Of a stretch of 64,000 nucleotides of DNA, positions 25,001 through 37,160 are shown one piece after another. The stretch lies in assembly GCA_033030425.1 (NCBI GenBank), contig JAUFSD010000012.1, forward strand, positions 1,116,001 through 1,180,000. The letters run 5' to 3'. A program made the position numbers and the translations under genes. This stretch comes from Verpa conica. Its lineage: Eukaryota > Ascomycota > Pezizomycetes > Pezizales > Morchellaceae. How positions within the stretch are numbered: the stretch's first letter is position 1; each line of letters starts with the position of its first letter. The notes beneath the pieces were generated by a model. That model was not told the origin of the DNA. It saw nothing but the letters and a program-made list of their open reading frames with translations, and did no database searches.

Positions 25001-25414
25001 TGTAAATTGATCCACGTTTAAGGCAAGAATCAGTAAGGTCTTGTGCCTTTCCATCCGCGAGATAAATTCTAAATTCTCTTTCTCTTTCAGAGGCCATTTA
25101 GCGCGCTTCACAAACTTCCTCCAGGTCGAAACCTCTTTACGCTCTAAAATCAAGAGAATGGCTTCCATTTCCTGGATGCATCCCTGGATTGGATCGTTGA
25201 GTTTTTCTAGCGCAGTAGATCTAGGGTTCGAAGCCACAAGGGCCTTTAAGGTACCTAGGACTTCTGTAATGTGGTTTAGTTCATCTATGAACTTTTTGGC
25301 ATTTTCTGGAGCTCGCTTGACACCGTTGATGTATTCGTAGCTCAAGGAAGTCGCCTTTGCCGTAAGCTGGAGTAACGCCACGATACCCGATGCGATCCCC
25401 AGGACTTCAGCCAT
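22019..25414 (-). CDS. NLR receptor: HeLo-like N-terminus, NACHT, ankyrin repeats
   Basis: A fungal STAND/NLR protein of about 1,050 residues. Exon 1 (from 25414, MAEVLGIASGIVALLQL) is the helical HeLo-like N-terminal domain common in fungal NLRs. Next comes the linker GTGQWMLETPEVRDW, then a NACHT NTPase: Walker A reads LWGYGIPGGGKTFLS once two small introns (~24693-24639 and ~24610-24550) are removed, and Walker B is FLVFDALDEC. A winged-helix-like stretch follows (WLVRAKWVLTVRELQQAVS), then about 12 ankyrin units (23180-22050). The intron at ~23976-23900 joins cleanly (GMFLLVHF). The splice between exon 1 and the linker is uncertain. All key motifs are intact with no stop, so the receptor appears functional. 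Such proteins are studied as allorecognition or innate immune receptors triggering cell death; the partner is unknown and no effector gene lies next to it. Confidence 0.85.
22170..23110 (-). repeat. Tandem 99-bp ankyrin-coding DNA repeats
   Basis: The anchor string gtagtagcttgactatcg recurs at near-constant spacing through this block: mostly 99 bp, 93 bp where a unit is two codons shorter (units with LLLDKG), and 96 bp once. Nine ankyrin units are nearly identical (core EPIVKLLLENGADASA). Two adjacent units near 22260-22440 differ at only one residue. Confidence 0.9.
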
Positions 25415-26523
25415 TGCTAGAAAGAAACCTGGAGAATTTGGAGATACAGAAACAAGAACGTAAGCAGAACAAGATATTTCGTATAAGGTGGAATTTGTGG
25501 TTAATCGAAATTGGTTTTTGAGGAGCTTTGGAGTGTTGCTGGTGGGAGTGCGGGGCTGAGCTCCCTGCCTAGGCAGCTCTTGTGTAACTGCGCACGAAAG
25601 TATTCGAGTATTCGTGCACCCCAACGATCCTATTAGCGAAGCAAAATATTTACTGTAAAATAGGTGCAACTGATTATATACTATGATTAAATAAAAAGTA
25701 GGGTTTAAACTAGCTTCTTACTTTATAAGGCTATTCCAATAGATTTAAATAAGATTTATAATATAAGTATATATCTTCTGATATTTCTGCATGGCGACAA
25801 CACGTACTGGAGGTAGGGTATTCCATCATTCCCTTGCTAGATAGTATAGGGATACATCAATAGCTTCAGCTGAATAATGAGGCCCGGCTGTGGGGAAGAG
25901 CCCTTGCAATGGTAACAAACACTAACCTTGCTGCATTCTTTGTTGGTAATATTGGCTTTGTCAATAGCAAAGGCAGACTATCTAAATCGTCACTATTTTT
26001 AGAGTCTGAATAGTGCTAAACAATCACTAGAGGTAGGAAACCTTTAGCAAATCCTAGAAGAGGACTGATCAATCACAACTTACCCCATGTCTGAAGTGGG
26101 GGGTAAACCACTGATTGGATACTAGCTGAAATATTCAATTGTAATCTTTGGACCTTTTGTTTCTATCCCCAAAGCAGACGCAACAAGTGCCAGTGCAAAT
26201 AGCCCCAGAATATTTTTGAAACCTCCAGCTAAGCACTAGAAAAACACTCTTGTAGAATAGTACTAGGAAAAGTTCGAATAACACGTTTCTTATCGTAAAG
26301 TCGGATCCACATAAATATCGAAATACAATCAACACTACCCTGGGTATTCATCAAGAAAAACACCAGCCAAGTGAAGGGCAGTCCGAGACCAGCTCAGAGG
26401 CATAAATGAGATATAGGGGGGAAACTCCTAAACTCTGTAAAACGCCTAAAAATAAATTACAGTAATATACCACACAAAAAGAAACAGTGTCATAACTGGG
26501 AGTAGAAAAAATTATCGACGTAG
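25415..26523. other. Spacer between NLR and WLM protease genes
   Basis: Upstream region of the NLR and downstream region of the minus-strand protease gene. AT-rich, no recognisable feature. Confidence 0.5.
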
Positions 26524-27981
26524 TTAAGATCTCAGCTTCATGATTCCACAGCTTGCGCAGGCTCGCCAGTTAACATCATTAGTGCCCATGCAATTATGGC
26601 AATCCCACATCCTCTTTGCTGGAGTCACTGGGTTAATTCCGAATCGGACACGCTCTGTCTTTTTCGCTGAGGTTGATCTTTTTAATCCTCCTGGCCTGAC
26701 AGCTTGAGATGTTGATCTCGATGGTCGCTCCGGAGCCTTGACGATTTCGATGATCTCCTCGTCATCTGGTTTTTGCACGCCGCAGGCATCGCAATTTGAG
26801 TTATAAATAGGGTTGATGAGGGTGCAGAGATCACATGACCATGTTTTCCTCCCTAGCGCCTCTTCATATGATGGCGGAGAATCTGAGAATTGAATATCAA
26901 CTGGAATAGGTCGTTTATTATCTGAGCTTTGCGAGGGATCCAGTGACCTTCGCCGGGAGTGTCTTGATTCTGTAGACCGAGCTGTTGAAGCTGTAGCTCT
27001 GACAGGGGCTGGGGCTGACATCGGCTCATCGTCCCCAATCCAAACGTAGCCACCCCGTTCTTCCCAATCTCTCCGTTGTATCTGTTCTTCCCTTTCCCCA
27101 GCTTCGATCAGTTCGATCGCCGCCCGCAATATAGCTGCCTCGTTAGCGTCATCCTCCTCTGCCTGGGTCCGGAAGCCATTTCGAATAGCTCTCTCAGCAT
27201 CATCCTCCATTCTTCCTCTATCACCGGCTCCACTCTCAGCTCCGCAGGTCTTGGAGATCCTAGATCTTCTCAAAGCTGCCGCTGCAGCCCTCTCTCTCAT
27301 TTCCTCATAGTCGGAGTTTATAGGGTTGCTTTTACCGCCACCGAGCCTTTGACCAGATCCAGTGGACAAAGCACGTCTTTTCTCGGCAGCAGCCAGCGCT
27401 TTGCGACGGGCATCAACTATAAAAGAGGGGTTGTGTGATCTTCCGACACCGAGGCGCTTTCCTTCAGAATAGAACCCTTCGCCATTATACCCGGAGGTAC
27501 GGATAGCTATATATTCGTCCTCGAGATCTTTCAGAAACGCATGGAACTTTTCATCGTGTGGTCCATGAACATTATGGGTAAGCCTAATAATAATTGTTAG
27601 CAAAGAGACGAGGGGTACGATAGAAAATGGGGATTTACTCATGGAGCATAGTATAAACACAGTTTTCAAGATCAAGAAATACAGAATCGTCATAAGGCTG
27701 GCGTAATCGAATACAAATCTTCTTTCCACCATCAATATTTAAGCCTATATATTATTAGTTTTTTTTTGTGATCCTTAAATTTTTAGAAAATAGGCTATAG
27801 AAATACCGAGAAGGTTCTTCTGAGCGGGCCAAAACTCAGCCAAACAGCCGACCTTGAATCCCCGCTGAACCATGATAGGCTTAACAAGGCTGGCAATTTT
27901 CCGCAACATGAAAAGAGCATGCTCCTCTCGCGGTTTCTCCCGCATATGCACATAAGAACCGATAAGCTGCCCTTGAGCCAT
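26524..27981 (-). CDS. WLM-domain metalloprotease, Wss1-like
   Basis: About 440 residues from three exons; both introns lie in the WLM domain and splice in frame (NLLGLNI and HELTH are each restored across a junction). The WLM zinc-protease motif HELTHNVHGPHDEKF provides the HExxH plus third-ligand pattern. Wss1/SPRTN-type proteases degrade DNA-protein crosslinks in the nucleus and cooperate with SUMO and Cdc48. The C-terminus has two RanBP2-type zinc fingers (WSCDLCTLINPIYNSNCDAC and WDCHNCMGTNDVNWRACASC). Between them is an acidic-hydrophobic stretch, DDEEIIEIVK, that could be a SUMO-interacting motif, and before the first finger a PPSY motif (PPSYEEAL) of the kind bound by WW-domain ubiquitin ligases. 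Start chosen at 27981 (MAQGQLIGSYVHMREKP) because it begins the conserved domain. Length is typical for filamentous ascomycetes. Confidence 0.88.
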
Positions 27982-29200
27982 GGTAACGTGAGAGGATAGT
28001 TTTAAGGAGATGGGCAATTAAAAACCAGTGATATGATAGAGAATAGTCACGAAGCGAATGTAGGAGGGGGTGTATGAGGTTTAAGTAGGCTGGGGTATTG
28101 CAGGGAGCAATAGGAAACAGCTTCTATAGAAAAGCAAACAGCAGCACAAGGTGGCAGGAGGGTGTTGGCTAATAAAGACTTTCCTAGTTTCTACAGATTA
28201 GTTTAGCTTCGCTGACGAGGGCTCGAGGGCGTTCTGGAAATAATCGAGACGCGAGGCGCGAGGTGGGGTGTAGAACTTATCGGGAAGAACGCGATTTATC
28301 GATTTATCATCCACCCGTCAGATAATACGGTCGGCCGCCCGCCCGTAAAATTGGTCGGCCACTCTAAAGTTGCGGCCAGAAATGTGGGGTGTGTGCCCGG
28401 GATGTTGCTTTCAACCCGTTTCTCTTCCCACTGGCTGACTCCGTGGGCTGAGTTGAAATTTTTTCTTTTCAATCTCCCAATTCGCCCATGCGTGATGCAT
28501 CATAGATTGCTGAATGGTGGATCGTTCTGAAACAACAAAAAACGTGTGCCCTGGGAGAAATGACCCTTTTGCTGTTCGATGATTTGTTTGATTTCGGCGG
28601 GGTCTGCAGCAGAGCGAAGGGCTGCTGGTGATGTGTTTGGTATTAGCTCGCTTGTATATATGGAAGCAAGGTTAAGAATAGAAGAAGTTGATTTGCTAGC
28701 TGCAGATGATCTCCTTAAAAAAATTTCTCGGGCTGTGAGGCTATCGGGCCGTTACTTTTCGGTCCAGCCCCGGGATGCTTTCTGTGAGCCGAAGCCGAGT
28801 TCGGCTAACGGATATGTTTCTCTCGAGTGAGATAACATGTAGATGGCAAAAGTTACAGATGGTGTCTATCTTCTTTAAGCATTTTCTTTAGCAAATTTAT
28901 ATACATATAGATTAGTTTATTCCATAGAGATGGATGGCTATGGAGTGTAGGCTTGTAAGGGCGAGGGCCCCTACGCTTGCTCAAAGAGTACTATGAGTTA
29001 AAACAAATTTTTAATCCTAAGGCCCCAGGCAGTCAAATAGCTCGCACGACGCTATAGTCCCTTCTTTCCTCCCATAAAACTAGTTCATTACATGTACTCC
29101 CTCCAACCCATCATCCTTTTAGCGTCCTGCCTATTTATCTATTTCCCCCTGGGTTCCTTCTAGTTTGCCATTACCAGATCTTTCTCAGATACCCGCTGCC
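27982..29200. other. Divergent spacer
   Basis: Contains the upstream regions of the Wss1-like gene (minus) and the unknown gene at 29201 (plus). A short frame at 28579-28830 shows no conserved features. Nothing else is seen. Confidence 0.5.
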
Positions 29201-30418
29201 ATGTCTTCATATCTGCGGAATCTAAACACTATGCTTAGGGCCATGGTTGTCTGCCGTGGTGTATGTACCTTTATCACCCTTCTTCTTGTTTATTACAGCA
29301 CCCTCCACCCATCGATTCCATCATGCATTACTTTGCTTTTGGTCCCATTTATCCCTACTTAAGGATCTATACCCTCTTCTATCATCTCCGTCACGTTCAA
29401 CTCGCTCATATTACCCTTCTTTCTCTAGATAGCCTGTTTCTTAGGTTACCCCACTCAGATAGACCCTACGTTCACCGACCTCAAGCTCCTCTTGTTCTTT
29501 TCCCGAGTCATCGACTCCTGTGCTCAATCTGACACTCTCTGGGACTTTAATTCATTCGATGTTGCTTCTGTGTTTAGCCCGCTGCTCGACTATGCGGAAA
29601 TGATCCTAGAAGCACAGGGCGATATAAAAACCCTTACTGGCAACCGGTTTGGAGGTCTAAAGATCTCAGATATCGAATGGATGCAGAAGAACCTCACCTT
29701 CCTAGGTGCCTCTGTTGTAGTTGGAGAAATCGATACCCTCACCCGTGAGCTTAGTAACATAGACTCTTGGACTAAGTGGTTTGGTTTCATCCGCTATACT
29801 AAGTCGATCGAGATGGAGGGCCTCCCGGACTGGTGCCCAGAACTTCATGCGAATGATATTTTATGGAAGTCAGGGATTAGAACCTATGGGATTACATTCA
29901 TGATGATGGATGCCATGGAGCAGCAAATGGTATGCTTAAGTACCCTAATATTTTTGATATATGGTGCTCATAAGTATACTTTCTAGGGTAGCCAAAACTT
30001 CTTTATTACCTGCTGCACTCTGCAAGACTATATCCTAGGGTACAAGTTTTTCAAACAAAGCTTCGATTATTTCTTTTGGCAAAAAGATGATACATCTCAC
30101 CAAGCTTTATCAAAGCACATAAGCACTCAAAAAAACTCTGAGATACAGGATAAAACCGCTCGTCAACTCATAGACGAAACTGGATTTGAAAGACCGGCCC
30201 AGAAAACAAGAATTAGTATCTGGTCTAATACCACCGTTAATTCTACCTCGAACAGACACAGAGGCCCTCTTCAATATCAGAGATTGACTATGTCTTCCGA
30301 GCTTATAGACAACGCTATGTTCACTCCTATCGCCATCTCTGCACGAATGGCGGAATTAATCGAAGGTTCAATCGAGGAGCCCAAGAGTTCATATTGGTAT
30401 AACCAGAGCCGCTTTTAA
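29201..30418 (+). CDS. Unrecognised 330-residue protein, three exons
   Basis: I do not recognise this protein. A coherent model exists: exon 1 29201-29260 (20 codons), exon 2 29429-29929 (167 codons), exon 3 29987-30418 (143 codons and TAA). Both introns are GT..AG (GTATGT and GTATGC donors) and all junctions are phase 0, so the frame runs through without a stop. The product is acidic to neutral, with long amphipathic helices (LLDYAEMILEAQGDIKTL), aromatic-rich segments (WTKWFGFIRYTKSIEMEG, YKFFKQSFDYFFW), a methionine cluster (MMMDAMEQQM) and a Ser/Thr-rich C-terminus. There is no convincing signal peptide. Residue composition and codon structure look genuine rather than random. It could be a lineage-specific protein or a remnant of a larger family. 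Function unknown. Confidence 0.6.
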
Positions 30419-31239
30419 AACATCTATTAAGAAAGCTTGATAGATGTTTCCTCCCCCCTTGCCCTTTTTATGTTGGTTTTTAACTTGCAAGTGTACGAGT
30501 GATTCGACATGATAAAAAAAGATCTTTCTAAATCTAACTGGGTTTATCTTTACATCCCACTGCTTGGTTTTTTCTTTTAGAGTTTCCTTTATAAGAAGCA
30601 AGCATTTCTTCCTCTGACCTAGATTATTCTAGTGAAGAACTGTGAAGCGCGGCTATAATATTTATAAAAGATTCTTTGATCTCAGAGAGATACCGTGACA
30701 GTTCTCTACCCTTTTCTTTTCTTTTGAAGGAGTACTGGCTAGGTTATATATTAGTACCAATTGCAGGCCCTAGCCATCTCCTAGCCTTGGTGGTTGATGT
30801 TTTTCTATCACAAGTAGACCACCTTTTCGGTGACAATCAGCAGTATCAATATATAAAGAAGAAATCCCTCCCCACAGTCTAGGACATTGTCATTTCTGGC
30901 GGGGGCAGCTTAACCTTATAGGTTATTATAAGTATTATTTTTATGCTTGTAATTAGGCTACGTAGGAGCCATGCATCCGTAAGTGAAATCTCTCTACAAC
31001 TCATCCTAGGATTCTTTATTATATAGGCGTATCATGAAGGATCACTCGGTAATTTTGAATCTTGGTATAGGAAAATAGAGTGCTCGAGTTTACTGACCCC
31101 TAGGGGTATACTGCGACTGCTCATGTCGGGCCGTGGTTGGCCCGCTATATAGATCTGGCCAAAATGACTGGGAACTCACTGACTTGCGATGGAACCGTTT
31201 CTTTATAATTCTACCTTTATTCTTTCTTTTAATAACCAA
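30419..31239. other. Convergent spacer
   Basis: Lies between the 3' ends of the unknown plus-strand gene and the minus-strand CCCH-Smr gene. It presumably holds both 3' untranslated regions; no other feature is seen. Confidence 0.5.
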
Positions 31240-33495
31240 CTATTTTTTCCTCCCATTTGGGCCCTTTGGTGGCTCCTTTTTCTTCTCCCCCGCACCGTTA
31301 CCTGCCCCACTCCCAATGACCACCGTTCCAACCTCTCCGCCAATTACCGTCTCACCATCCGCAGGAGGGCCCAAAAGAGTTTTATCGAAGCTGCTAGGAT
31401 CAATTCCTAATATCCCACCCTGGGCATTACGATCGCCGCTAGCTGAAAACTCTCGGTAGGCATACTTCCACTCATCTAGAAATGCACGTAGGGTTTTGCC
31501 CAACTTGTCCTTGCCGCCTTTAGAGTGGTGGCCTGTCCCAATGATAGCGTAGAGGGGTTGGGTTGAGGTTTGGTGTTCAACGAGTATGTCTTCTAGATAC
31601 TTGACAGCTTCATCTGGGAGGAGGCCTAGAATTTGTCGTTAACAAATATAAGAATAAATATTGGGTATAGGAGAAAGTAACCATGTAGATCCACAAACAG
31701 TTCGGCACCTCCTGCTCTCGCAGTCTCTTTATTACGTTCCTCATAAATCGCCTTCGAGGCTTCTTTATGTGCCTTCATCATTGCGATGTTTTCGTTATTC
31801 GCCTTGCGACTATGTTCCTTTGCTGATTTCGCATCGTTCCGCTGCCAAGCCGAATTGGCAAGCTGGAGATACTTTGCCCTAAGCACACCATGGGAGATAG
31901 CATCTTTCCGGTGCTTGAGGTAGCTCCTGTTAAGAGAAGCACCAGTCTCTAACCACGGAATTTGCTGTGGTGCGGGAATATGTGATGCCGAGACCCGGGA
32001 GGAGCGCTTGGATGATGGAGACCCACCTGTACCCGACCATCTATTCGAGGACGCACCAGAAGAAGCAGCTGAATTACGATTGGAGTGTGGAGATGGAGAA
32101 GGGGTCATCCGGACCACATCAGCCAGAGAAGAAGGCCCCGTAGGTACGTTGTTCTCGTTCCTATTATTGCGGCGCTTCTTTCCATGGCCTGAAGCCTTTG
32201 CACTACTGCTAAGAGAGGGGAAAGCTTCTGTATCATCAACAGGAGGAACAGGCGTAGGGTTCTGTTCACGTTCTCTGAATTGCTGGCGGGAGTTCGGACG
32301 AGAAATTGGAAGCTTAAATCCAGGTGGTGGGCCTACAACTGACTGGCCCCCATTTCCCATCTGGCCCCATTGCTCAGAGGTCAACGATGGGAACGAAGCT
32401 GGATCGTGGAATTGAAGCTGAGGCGCAGGTGTAGAGCTACGGCTATTTCCGTCCAGCGTCATCTTTGAAACAGACATTGTCGGATCGTGGGAAAATATGC
32501 AAGTATCACCCGCAAGGCATGAGCCCATAAGCCAGTACTTGCAAATCGTAGTCCCAAGGTCATGCGAGAATCGACAATCCGCACGTAAACATTGACCTGT
32601 CGACAAGAAAAATCGACAGACAACACCATTACGTGGGGTTACTGGACGAATCATAGGGGCAGGTGTTGTAGATTTTCCAATGACAGTAGCGCCTTCGGGA
32701 GAGAGCCCCCCACCCAAATTACCCTGTTGCTGCTCCATTAACATTGTCAAGGTGGCGCTGAGGTCATAGCCACATAGCTCCAGCGCATGCTCAATTTCTT
32801 CATCCGAGCGTCCCTCGCCAAGAACTGAGCGAAGCATGTCATGAGGTGACATATTCTCCTGCAGCACACCCCTACCTCCATAACTCATAGTATTATCGTC
32901 GCCTACCAACCACGCAACGGTATCACTCCCAAAATCCCCATACATCTCAGGCGGCAGACCCGTATCCGCCGTGAATGCGGGCTCATAATTATTCAAGTTT
33001 GGGGAATGGGGTATCAGAGGAGACGAGTAAGCCAACCTAGGGCTCGGTCTGGGCGAAGGAAAAGGCGAACCCTTTCCCATAAACGAAGGGGAGAACGCCG
33101 GGGGAGCCATTGGCGGGGTACTACCGAGTGATGGGGTCGGGGTACCTATCCTACCAAATTGCCATGGTGCCGGGGAAGCTCTCCGCACTATCGTGTGGCT
33201 GTGTCGTATTGGGGGAGAAGTTGCGGGGCTCGTTCTCTCCCGGTGTCGCCAGAGCACATCAAGCGTTTCATTATCGAGAGCTGTACCAGTGAGGTCTGTT
33301 TTAGATGCGATGAGCACAGAGACGCGTTCGGTCTGGTCCTCTTCCAGCAGGTTCGAGTCTTTATTTATCGGCGCGGACGACGGTAGGTTAGCGATGGAGC
33401 TCTCTTCTCGGCTACGTGCTTGCTTGCTGTGGATTCTGGCAGGCCAAACCTTGGAGAATCGCGATGCACTCCTCTAAAAGCTCGTCTGATATCAT
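31240..33495 (-). CDS. CCCH zinc-finger and Smr-domain protein
   Basis: About 710 residues, RNA-associated. Domains in order: a CUE-like helical bundle (DMLRSVLGEGRSDEEIEHAL, ATLTMLMEQQQ); two CCCH zinc fingers (CRFFLSTGQCLRADCRFSH and CKYWLMGSCLAGDTCIFSH); a disordered Ser/Pro/Asn segment; DUF1771 (AKYLQLANSAWQRNDAKSAK); and a C-terminal Smr domain with DLHGLLPDEAVKYL and the GTGHHSKGG loop, as in MutS2/Cue2-type nucleases. The Smr domain spans an intron whose removal restores DLHG. The N-terminus is predicted from ATG 33495 with a first intron ~33449-33373, giving LLEECIAILQ joined to DSNLLEEDQTERVSV; this start is less certain than the rest. Fungal homologues are conserved; by analogy with Cue2, a role in mRNA cleavage or ribosome quality control is possible. 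Confidence 0.85.
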
Positions 33496-35499
33496 AGCGA
33501 GCACGAGGAAGCTATCCGGAAACTCTCAGATGGAGCCCGAGGATGAGGGTTGGCTCGAATTAAAGACCAACCGTGTCCTTTGCGTTGCACCACAAAAGGG
33601 GTGGGGGTGGTGGTTGCAGCAGAGATTCCGAGATTAAGGTTTCGAAGATAAACGATAAGCAGTAGTGAGGGGATAACGGTAGAATGAGTTGAAGTAAAGT
33701 ATGATTCTAAGATGAGCAGAAGAGAGAGAGATATAGATAAGAGAGATGCAGATGCAGATGTAGATGTAGAGAGCGGAAAGAATAGGGGTTGATGGAAAGA
33801 TGTCGTTGTCAGTTGATGGTGATAGGTAAGACTGGTAGACAGGATTGACTGGGGTATGTACGAGGATGGACGGGGGGGTGGATGAGGGACGAGGGCATGT
33901 AAAGGTGTACTCTATCGTAAGAAAAAGCGAGCCAGGACTGGAAACAGCAGGATAGAGCAAGGTTTAGTTAGAACACTTCTGTTGTAGAGACCTCAGGCAG
34001 GAGTGATAGCCGGGGCGGGAAGGCTACGGGGGAGCACCTCAGCCAGGGTGGGAGTTGGAATTCCCCAAAGAGGGGCCGGGTACTGCCGCCAATTCCCTGG
34101 CGAGTAACTTTACCTAGAGTGGGATACTTCTTATGTACTTGCGCGTCAGCAACAGCAACCACATTCCGCTCTGAGCTGTGATAGAGGTGGGGTACCCCAG
34201 AATTCATATATCCACGGAAGTGCTTGCTTGGAATTCCCATCAGCTTGGATACTGATACTAAGCTAAGTGTATCCTTTATGGAGATAGACGTTTGGTATAG
34301 TTAACTCTCATGTGGGTTGGATTGATATTCAGCTTGATCTTTAAACCCTCAACTTCGGGTTGCTCTTCAATCCCCGGTCCGGAGGCTGGCTGACAAGCGG
34401 TATAACGCATCCCCCCATCCTCTCAGGTACCACCTCACCTCATAAAGTATAGACCATGTCGTGTTTCGCGGTCTGACCCCAATTCGAGCGTCAACTGCAT
34501 TTGTTTCTCTCTATGTCCTCTGCCATCCTGCTGCCTGTTCGTATGCAAGGCTAGCGTTACCTTTTTTAGCCGCCAATCCTCTACTGCAGTGACCCTACAC
34601 TCTTTACTATGGTCCATGGCAAAGCTCAGCAACCTTGACTATTGGTGCCGGGGAACCCAAATATTGACTGATATTCATTAACTCTTCGCCTAAGGCTCCA
34701 ATTGATCCCAGACCTAGATCTTCAAAAAAAAAAAAGCTACATCATCACCGTACGATAACGAGTATCATCGTCCAAAATAATTTATCTTGTTCCGCCAAAC
34801 GGGCCGGCGAGACAATGGATTGGATTAATCATCACCCTGGGCATGTCTCAGACATTTTTTCTCCAAACTTTACAATAGCTCCATCAATCAGCTGTAGATT
34901 GCCTCCACCTCGAGTACCTGCAGAGACGTTCACTCACTCGACGAATAGTACTCGTTCCGCAAACGGCATACGCTACTAGCGTACGTTACCCCTGGGTGCG
35001 TTTTAACCACGCCCTGCCGCCCCGTCTGGAAAAGGCTTGATACAGCAACACCCGGTCTCGTGATATATTCTTTTTTGTTTCTGCACTGGGAGGGGGGGAA
35101 AGGGTTACATATAGTTCCAAGTCGAATCGAGCCAATCCCTGGTATCGGGTTGCAACCCGATGAAATAAAGTACTGCAGTAGAGTTTAAAACTTGATATGT
35201 GCTATTTTCCAGTTTTCAGGGTTGTGACCCGCACGCACGTCCCTTTTCAATTCATTTTAATCCCTCCTAAAATCATTCAACAAAACTTAGGTAACCTCCT
35301 AAGTGACAAGAGTTTTAACCAGGTACACCAGGATGTATTTATACCTTATGTTGACCTACGCTTGCCGTCGCCAGTCTAGGAGTGATTGTGCTATGGTGCG
35401 GCATACGGCACATGTAGCCCTAAGCACGTATTCAGATATGCAGAGGATTTATTAAAACGCCCCCGTGGCGGAAACGTGGCACCGGACTAAAGAAAAGTA

Positions 35500-35643
35500 C
35501 TCGCAACAGGCATATAGTACCCGGAAATGCAGGCGAGTATTTTCACCAATCGACAGGTATAATTTTTACAGAAAACCCCCAATATCCAATAGATTTTTCC
35601 TGTCCAAGACTTGCATTTCCAGGTACTTTATACCTGTTGCGAG
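35500..35643. mobile_element. Short MITE with TA duplication
   Basis: The outermost 33 bp on each side are inverted repeats with four mismatches. The left arm starts ctcgcaacaggcatatagta and continues into a shared ggaaatgca; the right arm, inverted, starts ctcgcaacaggtataaagta. TA dinucleotides flank both ends (35498-35499 and 35644-35645). At 144 bp it has no coding capacity. Sequence is unrelated to the MITE at 20.8 kb. Confidence 0.65.
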
Positions 35644-37122
35644 TAGGTATGTATATGCATGATGTTTTCGGACCGCACCCGGACAGCTGGCTAGTAGGGT
35701 CGATAGTGTAAGGCAAAAGGCCAAAGCTTTGAAACAAGTGGGATGGCTAGATCTCCATGTTCTGCTTTATGAGTGGGAGTTGGAATAAAGCATACCTGCC
35801 GGTCCCGATAGTAGGCGGTTGGCGGATAGTGAGTACATGACTGTTGGGTTGGTAGCCTTGCTAGAGACGGGGATCTGGAGCTGCAATCGATCTCGGGATT
35901 CCTATTTTCTACATGCTTCCTGTTCTGTCAGTTGAAGATTTGCATAAACTGGGCTAAGAAAGGCGCACGGTCCATTCCTCATCTTGCATTCGGAGATGAT
36001 ACTTCGTCAGCACCTCGTTGGGTATAAGTATCGCTTTTTTCAAGTGCATCAGGTTTTGTAAGGCCCAACTCGCATGCACGGTTCTATGAAAGGCGCCTAA
36101 AATTCAGGCTTAGGCGTACACTGGATAGAGACACCCGATATCGGGCCATTGAGTGCACGGCCTATAGGAAATTGGCCTGGTACCCAGTGTGATAGTTAAC
36201 GTTTCGGATTTCTAGCGGATGGGTGATGTGTTGATGAGGTTTAGAGGGGATATCGTCATCTTTTCAAATTGCAAAAGCACCCTGCTATTCCCTGATAATC
36301 AGCAGGAGCTTCGAAACACGACTAGAATACGAAGTTCCGTCAATATCCGGCTCCTATAACTCTTGATATGTTGAATCAAGACCGTAGATCGATACCCGAG
36401 CGTTCCCAACAGCATATTGATGCCGATTATTGAGTGCAGGGATTTAAATACAACTAGAGTGCACGGTTAATAAGTGGGTACGTAGCATTGTCATCCACAA
36501 TGAGATGATAGATGTGATGAGTCGATGTTTAAATGCTGCCCAAAAGACAAATCACTTCTCCGTGTTCCTTGCAGCCCACGGGCCACGGTACTAATAAACG
36601 ATACTGATTAGTTTTGTTTCCCTTCTATCCAGCCACAGCAGAACTCAGACAAGGAAGATAGAAACCCTGATATTATGCGTTGTCTAGAATTTAGTTACTT
36701 ATTACACGTATAACTTCTACTTAGAAGAGGTACTCTAAAGCCTCCATTATTATCTGCAACAGCATACATGTACTACCTGTCAAGATTGAACTGCAGCATT
36801 TCGCTAAAATTAACCCGTCCCTTTATCTTCCGGTAAAGAAATCAAAAACTTGACACCATTGAGAGTTATACCAACAGAACTATCCTTGTTAGAGTAAAGG
36901 GCTGTGCTAACAGCCCGTATTCTAAATCCTGGTCCTATCAAATCATCATCTGTGCAAAACCCTAACCCATTACCTTGCCGCAGGTTTCAAGTAAGTCACC
37001 GACAAGCGAGGGTGTGCCGGATTACCGGCGGGTGCTCACTTCTTACCGCGATGATGCTTACAGGCATAAGAGTGGCAATCAAGGAGCAACCCTAACCCAA
37101 TAATTAACCTTACGCATCAAAT

Positions 37123-37160
37123 GGGTGAATGAATTAATCATAAGTATATGCAAATCTTAC
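37123..37160 (+). repeat. Solo copy of the 8.2-kb transposon end
   Basis: gaatgaattaatcataagta followed by tatgcaaatctta closely matches the terminal inverted repeats at 8242 and 9980. No partner end was seen nearby, so it may be a fragment. Confidence 0.45.

Noticed and set aside
36960..37100. Telomere-like ccctaaccc strings
   Set aside because: Only one or two units each, well inside gene-bearing sequence; not a telomere.
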